10,352 nt of DNA from Planctomycetota bacterium (lineage in GTDB: Bacteria; Planctomycetota; Planctomycetia; Pirellulales; UBA1268), in assembly GCA_003669255.1 (NCBI GenBank), contig QWPO01000064.1, positions 1 through 10,352 on the forward strand. The letters are read 5' to 3'. The notes below the pieces were generated by a model. That model made no database searches. It saw nothing but the letters and a program-made list of their open reading frames with translations, and had not been told where the DNA came from. How positions within the stretch are numbered: position 1 is the first letter of the stretch; each line of letters begins with the position of its first letter. The position numbers and the translations under genes were made by a program. Positions 6,077 through 10,352 of the stretch are shown here, one piece after another.

Positions 6077-7132
6077 TCACTCGGTGATGTGGTCGAGGAG
6101 CCGCTGAAACTCGTCGAGGTCGGTAAATGGGATCACGATCCGGCCCGCTCCCTTGCCGTTGGCGTGCACCACCACCTTCACCCCGAGCGCCTGCCGCAGC
6201 TGGCTCTCGACGGCCGCCACCTGGCTCGACCGCCGCGTGGCCGGCCGACCCGGTTTCCGCTTCGGTGCCGATGGCACGCCGGCAGTTCCCGGCTCCACGA
6301 TTGCCACCTCGTCGTCGGCACCATCGTCTGCAGATTCCTCCCGCCGGATGATCTCCTGGATCTCGGACTCGACCGCCCGCACCGAGAGCCCCTCGGCGGC
6401 CACGCGATCGGCCAACCGCACCTGTTCGTCCTCGTCGCCGAGCGGCAAGAGCGCTCGGGCGTGGCCCATCGAGATCGTCCCGGAGCGGAGCTTCTGCTGC
6501 ACGCTCGCGGGAAGGTCCAGCAGCCGGATCAGATTGGCCACCGTGGAACGGTCCACCGACAGCCGCTTCGCCAGTTCGTCCTGCGTGCAGCTCCAGGTGG
6601 CGAGATACTGCTTGAAGCTCGCCGCCTTCTCGAGCGCGTCGAGATCACGACGCTGGAGATTTTCGACGATCGCGATCTCCGACATCTGCCGGTCGTCCAC
6701 GTCGAGCACCCGAACGGGCACCTTCTCCCAGCCGAGCCGCCGCGCGGCCGCAAGCCGACGCTGACCGGCGATCAGCTGGTAGCGGTCGCCCCTCGCCCGC
6801 ACCACGATCGGCTGCACGAGCCCGTGCTCGCGGAGGCTGTTGGCGAGCTCGGCCAGGTCGGCGTCGTCAACCACCGTCCGCGGCTGCCAGGGATTCGGGT
6901 CGATGGCCGCAGCCGCGACGTCGCTGCTGGGCAGCTTCGCAGCTGCCTGCTCGACCTCTTCGGGGGCATGGAGGATCAGCCGAGCTGCGCCCGAGCCGAG
7001 GCCGGCCGGCGGCGTGGGCCGGGCCGGCTGAGCGGCGAGTGCCGAGGTGCCCTGCGTGGTGGGAGCGGGGTCGAGCCCCGCCCGACCCAGAAGTGCTTCG
7101 AGCCCACGGCCCAGGCGGCGTTCTCTACTCAC
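6077..7132 (-). CDS. parB: Chromosome-partitioning protein ParB (CTP-dependent DNA clamp)
   Basis: This 351-residue protein binds parS and spreads as a CTP-loaded sliding clamp, handing the origin region to ParA. The N-terminus RLGRGLEALL (6-15) is the ParA-stimulating peptide, followed by a long Ala/Pro-rich linker (about 21-75). The CTP-binding domain begins at PNPWQPR (79-85) and includes NSLREHGLVQPIVVR (98-112), GQRR at 123-126 and ENLQR at 157-161. A helix-turn-helix spans about 183-203 (TQDELAKRLSVDRSTVANLIR), with SMGHARALL at 221-229 nearby. An acidic then basic linker (265-301) leads to a C-terminal dimerisation domain (about 305-351). The CTP motif is GQRR instead of the usual GERR. 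The start is GTG, lying inside the end of parA with an 8-base overlap, which suggests translational coupling. The gene ends 52 bases before tRNA-Pro. Confidence 0.95.
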   Translation of the reverse strand: MSRERRLGRGLEALLGRAGLDPAPTTQGTSALAAQPARPTPPAGLGSGAARLILHAPEEVEQAAAKLPSSDVAAAAIDPNPWQPRTVVDDADLAELANSLREHGLVQPIVVRARGDRYQLIAGQRRLAAARRLGWEKVPVRVLDVDDRQMSEIAIVENLQRRDLDALEKAASFKQYLATWSCTQDELAKRLSVDRSTVANLIRLLDLPASVQQKLRSGTISMGHARALLPLGDEDEQVRLADRVAAEGLSVRAVESEIQEIIRREESADDGADDEVAIVEPGTAGVPSAPKRKPGRPATRRSSQVAAVESQLRQALGVKVVVHANGKGAGRIVIPFTDLDEFQRLLDHITE

Positions 7133-7871
7133 AGTCGCGTACCTCCATGCAGAGTTCGGTATAAGCCCGCGCTCCCGACGAGCGCGGTGCGTAGTCGAGC
7201 ACGCTCATCGCGTGGCTCGGGGCCTCGGAGACAGCGACGTCTCTGGGGATCACCGTCTCGAAGACGATCTCCCCGAAGAAGTCGCGGACCTCGGCTTCCA
7301 CCTCGGCCGTAAGTTCCAGCGACGCGTCGTGCATGGTGAGCACGATGCCACTGAAGGAGAGCCGGCCCGGCTTCTCCTGCATCACGTCGCGGATCACCTC
7401 GATCATCTGGGTGAGTCCTTCGAGCGCGAAGTATTCGCATTGGATCGGCATCAGCACCTCGGTGCTGCCGGCGAGCGCGGTCCGCGTCAGGTCGCCGATG
7501 CTGGGCGGGCAGTCGATCAGGCAATAGTCCCACGCCGCCAGTCCGAGCCCGAGGTGCTGCTCAAGCACTGCGGAACCCGCGCGAGCCTGGGCCGCGATCC
7601 GCTCCACGTCGCGGACGCTCCGGCTGCCGGGCAGCACGAAGAGGTTAGGCAGCGACGTGGCCGCGATTGAGTCGGCCAGCGGGGTCTCGAGCACCAGCGG
7701 GTGCGCGATGGCGGGCGCGACCCCGAGCCCGGTGGTGGCGTTGCACTGCGGGTCGAGGTCGACCAGCAGCGTCCGCATGCCGCCGTGGGCAAGCGCCGCC
7801 GCGAGGTTCGAGGCGGTCGTCGTCTTGCCGACGCCGCCCTTCTGGTTGGCCACGCAGAGAATCCTTCCCAC
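7125..7871 (-). CDS. parA: Chromosome-partitioning ATPase ParA (Soj type)
   Basis: With the GTG start at 7871 the protein has 248 residues, the usual length of chromosomal ParA without an N-terminal DNA-binding domain. The deviant Walker A motif KGGVGKTT is at 11-18, with the signature lysine K11. The A' motif LLVDLDPQ is at 35-42, and Walker B LIDCPP at 118-123. The ATPase dimer binds DNA non-specifically and moves ParB-parS complexes. The frame stays open upstream to a GTG at 8009, but that start would lie inside a parS site. The GTG at 7871 has GGAAGGA eight bases upstream and yields the classic VGRILCVANQKGG N-terminus, so it is preferred. The stop overlaps the parB start by 8 bases. Two parS-like sites lie 132-210 bases upstream of the start, where ParB could influence expression. 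Confidence 0.95.
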   Translation of the reverse strand: MGRILCVANQKGGVGKTTTASNLAAALAHGGMRTLLVDLDPQCNATTGLGVAPAIAHPLVLETPLADSIAATSLPNLFVLPGSRSVRDVERIAAQARAGSAVLEQHLGLGLAAWDYCLIDCPPSIGDLTRTALAGSTEVLMPIQCEYFALEGLTQMIEVIRDVMQEKPGRLSFSGIVLTMHDASLELTAEVEAEVRDFFGEIVFETVIPRDVAVSEAPSHAMSVLDYAPRSSGARAYTELCMEVRDCE

Positions 7872-7888
7872 ACGCAGAATCCTTCCCG
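7851..7888 (-). repeat. Short tandem duplication at the parA start
   Basis: On the plus strand CACGCAGAGAATCCTTCCCA (7851-7870) is followed at once by CACGCAGAATCCTTCCCG (7871-7888). The copies differ by a GA dinucleotide and the last base. On the coding strand they read GRILRV then GRILCV if translated. The upstream copy carries the ribosome binding site; the downstream copy is the start of the protein. Confidence 0.8.
7880..7886 (-). promoter_or_regulatory. Ribosome binding site deciding the parA start
   Basis: GGAAGGA on the minus strand is followed by an 8-base spacer and GTG at 7871-7869. This is the best Shine-Dalgarno sequence near the parA N-terminus and supports the 248-residue product over the 294-residue one. 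Confidence 0.65.
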
Positions 7889-8002
7889 TCGTTTCCCGAC
7901 GCACATCGGGCACCATCCCGGTATCGGCCACTTCAGGCACGATCGTCACGTGAGGCACGAGGCGTCCGAAAACCGCCCCCGAGCGCAAGGTCGGTGGGGC
8001 AG

Positions 8003-8016
8003 GTTTCACGTGAAAC
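8003..8016. promoter_or_regulatory. parS centromere site (perfect palindrome)
   Basis: GTTTCACGTGAAAC matches the core of the widely conserved bacterial chromosomal parS sequence without mismatch. It is the expected binding site for the ParB encoded 0.9 kb away. It lies 132 bases upstream of the parA start. Confidence 0.93.
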
Positions 8017-8067
8017 CGCCAAGTTTGCGCAGAGACCGCAGGGCCCGCAGGCAGCCGAGGGTGCCGT

Positions 8068-8081
8068 GTTTCACATGAAAC
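8068..8081. promoter_or_regulatory. Second parS-like site
   Basis: GTTTCACATGAAAC differs from the perfect site at 8003 by one central base (A for G). Its centre is 65 bases from that of the first site. One-mismatch sites of this kind are commonly functional in other bacteria. Confidence 0.82.
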
Positions 8082-8094
8082 GGGGTGGGAAGTA

Positions 8095-8160
8095 CCGCAG
8101 GTTGAAAACCTGCGCTACGAGGGGGGCGGTGTGGTGCCGCAGGTTGGAAACCTGCGCTAC
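8095..8160 (-). repeat. Two REP-like palindromes in direct orientation
   Basis: Units at 8095-8118 and 8137-8160 each hold CGCAGGTT and AACCTGCG around a 3-base centre, ending CTAC. They are therefore in minus orientation with a 5' GTAG. They belong to the same family as the array at 2368-2604. Unlike that array, both point the same way, with an 18-base spacer. They begin 16 bases after the DUF1015 stop codon and could form hairpins at the 3' end of its mRNA. Confidence 0.85.
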
Positions 8161-8176
8161 GGGGGGGCGGCGGTGG

Positions 8177-9499
8177 TCAGTCGAGCGGGTTGAACACGAG
8201 CCCGCTGGCGAGCTTCGGATAGAAGTAGGTGCTCTTGGCCGGCATCCGCTCGCCCGTCTCGCTCACCTTGCGGATGTCGTCCACGCTCGCCGGCATCACG
8301 AGCACGGCCAGCGGATACGTCCCCGTGCTGATGCCCCCCACCACCTCGCTGACGAGGTGCACGTAGCCGGGAGTTGGGATCTCCTTCGCCCCGAGCAGTT
8401 CGCCGATCACCAGCCGGTGGAGGATCGACACCCCGAGGCTCCGCCAGGCCGCCCCGTGATCGCTTGCCACCTCGTCCATCCGGGCCCGGCCGGCGGGCGT
8501 GATTCGGGCGATGGTCCAGGCCTGGTCGCCGGCCGTGTAGAAGCCGATCGTCCCCTGGTCTTCTTCCAGTTCGAGGTTGGTCCACACCGCCTCGGCCGCC
8601 TGCGGCCCCTTCCAGGAGGTGCGGGTGTTGAAGCAGTTGCCAAGCTTGGCACAGAGGTCGGCGGCAGTCGCCACGGCGGGCTGCACAAACAGGCGGTGCG
8701 TCGGCAGCACCACGAGCCCCGGGTCACTCATGCCCACGAGCATCATGAGCACGAAGTTGGCCGGGTGGTCGGAGGGCAGCGGCTGGCCGCCGTGCTCCTC
8801 GGCCCAGGCCGCGGCCACCTCGTCGCGGTAGGTGCACGCCGTCTCGTAGCGATGATGACCGTCGGCGATGAACACCGGCTTCGGCCCCAGGAGCCCGGCC
8901 ACCTTGGCTACCGCTGCCTCGTCGGCAATGGCCCACATCCGGCTCGTCACTCCCAGGTGATCAGTGGCCTCCACCGGCGGCTGGCCGGCCACGGCGGCAT
9001 CGAGCGTCTGCTGCACCTCGCCCTGCGGGTCGGGGTAGAGCCCAAACACCTGGCTGAGGTTCGCCCGGCAGGCACGGGTGAGCAGCAGGCGATCCTGCTT
9101 TGGGCCGCTCATCGTCTCCTCGTGGGGATGGATGTTGCCGGTGCCAAACCGCTCGAGCCGCACCCGGGCCATCACGCCCCGGCGGACGAACTTCCTTCCC
9201 TCGACCTCGAACTCCTGGTGGTAGACGTAGAGCGCCGCCGCCGGCTCCTGCATCACCACCCCTTGCTCCCGCCACGCCTTCAGATACTTGGCGGCTCGGG
9301 TGTATTTGTTGCTCCGCTCGTCGTCGCCTGGCTCCTCCCGGTTGAGCTCCAGCCGGATCACGTTGGCCGGGTGTTGCTCGTAGAGCTTCGTCTGCAGGTC
9401 CGCATCGATCACGTCGTATGGCGGCGCGATCACCTGTGACAGCGTGCCGACATGCTTGGGGTCGTAGCGGAGGCCACGGAGCGGGGCGACGGTGGGCAT
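8177..9499 (-). CDS. DUF1015 family protein
   Basis: With the ATG at 9499 the protein has 440 residues, close to the usual length of the family (PF06245). Family hallmarks are visible: APPYDVI at 25-31, HPHEET followed by KQDRL at 124-138, and DGHHRYETA at 213-221. The His/Asp/Glu-rich conserved motifs suggest an enzyme active site or metal site, but the biochemical role is not established to my knowledge. In some bacteria such genes lie near serine biosynthesis genes (from memory), which is not testable here. The frame extends upstream to 9688, but the extra 63 residues would cross a parS-like site and hairpins and lack family character, so the MPTVAPLRGLRYDP start is preferred. No clear Shine-Dalgarno sequence precedes it. 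It lies downstream of ahcY on the same strand but probably has its own promoter. Confidence 0.86.
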   Translation of the reverse strand: MPTVAPLRGLRYDPKHVGTLSQVIAPPYDVIDADLQTKLYEQHPANVIRLELNREEPGDDERSNKYTRAAKYLKAWREQGVVMQEPAAALYVYHQEFEVEGRKFVRRGVMARVRLERFGTGNIHPHEETMSGPKQDRLLLTRACRANLSQVFGLYPDPQGEVQQTLDAAVAGQPPVEATDHLGVTSRMWAIADEAAVAKVAGLLGPKPVFIADGHHRYETACTYRDEVAAAWAEEHGGQPLPSDHPANFVLMMLVGMSDPGLVVLPTHRLFVQPAVATAADLCAKLGNCFNTRTSWKGPQAAEAVWTNLELEEDQGTIGFYTAGDQAWTIARITPAGRARMDEVASDHGAAWRSLGVSILHRLVIGELLGAKEIPTPGYVHLVSEVVGGISTGTYPLAVLVMPASVDDIRKVSETGERMPAKSTYFYPKLASGLVFNPLD

Positions 9500-9548
9500 G
9501 GGGCGGGGCGTCTCGTGGGTGTGCGGACAGGCGTTGCGAAGCGCCGGA

Positions 9549-9557
9549 ATCGTAGCA
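9549..9557 (-). promoter_or_regulatory. Possible extended -10 promoter of the DUF1015 gene
   Basis: On the minus strand TGC precedes TACGAT (9554-9549), an extended -10 form like that upstream of tRNA-Pro; the shared string is GTGCTAC. Transcription would begin near 9542, giving a leader of about 43 bases before the ATG at 9499. No -35 consensus is visible; that region is occupied by a parS-like site. Confidence 0.4.
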
Positions 9558-9569
9558 CACGCGTGACCC

Positions 9570-9583
9570 GTTTCCCGTGAAAC
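9570..9583. promoter_or_regulatory. Third parS-like site
   Basis: GTTTCCCGTGAAAC differs from the perfect parS at 8003 by one base (C for A at position 6). It lies 1.5 kb from the other two, between ahcY and the DUF1015 gene, just upstream of the possible DUF1015 promoter and 4 bases from a strong hairpin. Confidence 0.72.
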
Positions 9584-9587
9584 GAGA

Positions 9588-9617
9588 AGCGGGGTGGCGC
9601 TTTCGCGCCACCCCGCT
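9588..9617 (-). terminator. Strong hairpin downstream of ahcY, terminator-like
   Basis: A perfect 13-base-pair GC-rich stem (AGCGGGGTGGCGC with its complement) closes a four-base loop that reads GAAA on the minus strand, a stable tetraloop. It lies about 90 bases after the ahcY stop. The following bases on the minus strand (TTCTCGTTTC) are only moderately T-rich, so intrinsic termination is likely but not certain. Confidence 0.6.
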
Positions 9618-9672
9618 CGTTGCTCGTCAGCAGCTGCCGGTCGCTCGCACGAAGCGAGCCAGCTCGGCCTCT

Positions 9673-9705
9673 CTTCTGCACGGGCCATGGATGGCCGTGC
9701 AGAAG
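9673..9705 (-). terminator. Hairpin directly after the ahcY stop codon
   Basis: The sequences at 9673-9688 and 9691-9705 (CTTCTGCAC...) form a stem of about 15 pairs with one bulged base, starting 2 bases beyond the ahcY stop. There is no T tract. It may protect the 3' end of the mRNA or act with the downstream hairpins. A smaller stem (GCTCGC/GCGAGC, 9643-9659) lies between this one and the strong hairpin. Confidence 0.5.
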
Positions 9706-9707
9706 AC

Positions 9708-10352
9708 TCAGTAGCGGTAGTACTCGGGCTTGAACGGGCCTTCGACCGGCACGTGCAGATACTCGGCCTGCTCCTTGGTGAGCTTGGTCAGCTTCACGCC
9801 GAGCTTGTCGAGGTGCAGCCGGGCCACCTCCTCGTCGAGCTTCTTGGGGAGCAGGTGCACGCCCACGTCGTACTTGTCGGTCTCGGTCCAGAGGGCCAGC
9901 TGCGCGAGCACCTGGTTGGTGAAGCTCGTGCTCATCACGAACGACGGGTGGCCCGTCGCACAGCCGAGGTTCACCAGCCGCCCTTCGGCCAGCACGATCA
10001 CGCTGTTGCCCGAGGGGAGCGTGTAGCGGTCGACCTGCGGCTTGATCTCGACCTTCTTGACGCCCTTCGTGTTCTCGAGCCAGGCCACGTCGATCTCGAG
10101 GTCGAAGTGCCCGATGTTGCAGATGATCGCATCGTTGGGCATCTTCGCGATGTGCTCGCCACGGATCACGTCGCGGCAGCCGGTCGCCGTCACGAAGATC
10201 TGACCACGCGAGGCGGCCTCCTCCATCGTGGTCACTTCGTAGCCCTCCATCACCGCCTGCAGGGCGTTGATGGGGTCAACTTCGGTGACGATCACGCGGG
10301 CCCCGAGGGCCTTCATCGAGTGGGCCGAGCCCTTGCCGACGTCGCCGTAGCC
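9708..10352 (-). CDS. ahcY: S-adenosylhomocysteine hydrolase, C-terminal 214 residues (5' part outside window)
   Basis: The enzyme splits S-adenosylhomocysteine into adenosine and homocysteine, removing the product inhibitor of methyltransferases; it acts in the cytoplasm as an NAD-bound tetramer. The visible part opens exactly at the NAD-binding loop GYGDVGKGSAHS. It continues with VTEVDPINALQA, the NAD-contacting FVTATGCRDVI, ICNIGHFDLEIDV, IKPQVDRYTLPSG and NLGCATGHPSFVMS. It ends with the canonical tail KPEYYRY, whose Lys and Tyr reach into the neighbouring subunit's cofactor site. The frame is open to the right window edge, so the first Met seen inside the window (10316) is not the start. 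No residue expected in this half is obviously missing. Two or three hairpins follow the stop. Confidence 0.97.
   Translation of the reverse strand, partial: GYGDVGKGSAHSMKALGARVIVTEVDPINALQAVMEGYEVTTMEEAASRGQIFVTATGCRDVIRGEHIAKMPNDAIICNIGHFDLEIDVAWLENTKGVKKVEIKPQVDRYTLPSGNSVIVLAEGRLVNLGCATGHPSFVMSTSFTNQVLAQLALWTETDKYDVGVHLLPKKLDEEVARLHLDKLGVKLTKLTKEQAEYLHVPVEGPFKPEYYRY

Larger units (their letters stand above)
7872..8176. other. 305-base intergenic region upstream of parA
   Basis: This stretch between the parA start and the DUF1015 stop contains the parA ribosome binding site, two parS-like sites (8003-8016 and 8068-8081) and two REP-like units (8095-8118 and 8137-8160). A partial parS look-alike with core TCACGTGA sits at 7946-7953. 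I see no RNA gene and no convincing -35/-10 pair for parA. Confidence 0.6.

Noticed and set aside
5831..7312. Plus-strand open frame (493 codons) across tRNA-Pro and parB
   Set aside because: It runs through a tRNA on the other strand and is antisense to parB; no domain is visible.
7944..7955. Possible fourth parS site around TCACGTGA
   Set aside because: Only the central 8 bases match; the outer bases are wrong on both sides (about five mismatches in 14).
7872..8009. 46-residue N-terminal extension of ParA starting with GTG at 8009
   Set aside because: The start codon would lie inside the parS palindrome with no ribosome binding site, while GTG at 7871 has a strong one and gives the usual family N-terminus.
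7667..9439. Plus-strand open frame (590 codons) opposite parA, parS and DUF1015
   Set aside because: It crosses parS sites and REP units and is antisense to two conserved families.
9500..9688. 63-residue N-terminal extension of the DUF1015 protein
   Set aside because: It would be translated from the parS-like site and terminator-like hairpins and has no family-like sequence; the ATG at 9499 begins the recognisable domain.
9500..9707. SAH or SAM riboswitch associated with ahcY
   Set aside because: The structured region is downstream of ahcY on its coding strand, not in its 5' leader, and I cannot match the hairpins to a known riboswitch core. The ahcY leader is outside the window.

Overview
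The window is high-GC DNA that reads as a chromosomal segment of a planctomycete, probably of the Pirellulales type. The evidence for this is a secreted EF-hand protein, a PEP-CTERM sorted envelope enzyme, several GTG starts, REP-like palindromes with a GTAG end, and a divergent parA-parB pair with parS sites. The lineage is inferred from style and gene content; no marker gene was compared.

Left part (1-2346, plus strand): the 3' end of an unrecognised gene, a possible 35-residue peptide overlapping its stop, a small secreted calcium-binding EF-hand protein, and an RsmC/RlmG-like rRNA guanine methyltransferase. A cluster of six alternating inverted palindromes (2368-2604) separates the methyltransferase from a convergent ornithine decarboxylase gene (2618-3751, minus). 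A 214-base divergent intergenic region then leads to a secreted polysaccharide deacetylase (3966-5618, plus) with a golvesin-like domain, a beta-strand repeat region and a PEP-CTERM tail.

Right part (5581-10352, all minus): a small Ala/Pro-rich membrane protein, tRNA-Pro(TGG), the chromosome partition operon parA-parB (8-base overlap), a DUF1015 protein, and the C-terminal half of S-adenosylhomocysteine hydrolase, running off the right edge. Three parS-like sites lie at 8003, 8068 and 9570. Two of them are just upstream of parA; the third sits where the -35 region of the DUF1015 gene should be. Two more REP-like units follow the DUF1015 stop codon.

Functional links: ParA, ParB and the parS sites form one segregation module, and their presence suggests an origin-proximal location. 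The methyltransferase makes S-adenosylhomocysteine, which AhcY removes, but the two genes are 7 kb apart and this is only a metabolic link. The points most worth checking are a natural Glu-to-Gln change in the ParB CTP-hydrolysis motif, the parS site overlapping a predicted promoter, a duplication that appears to supply the parA ribosome binding site, and the BIME-like REP array. I found no clear sign of a wholly new multi-gene system.
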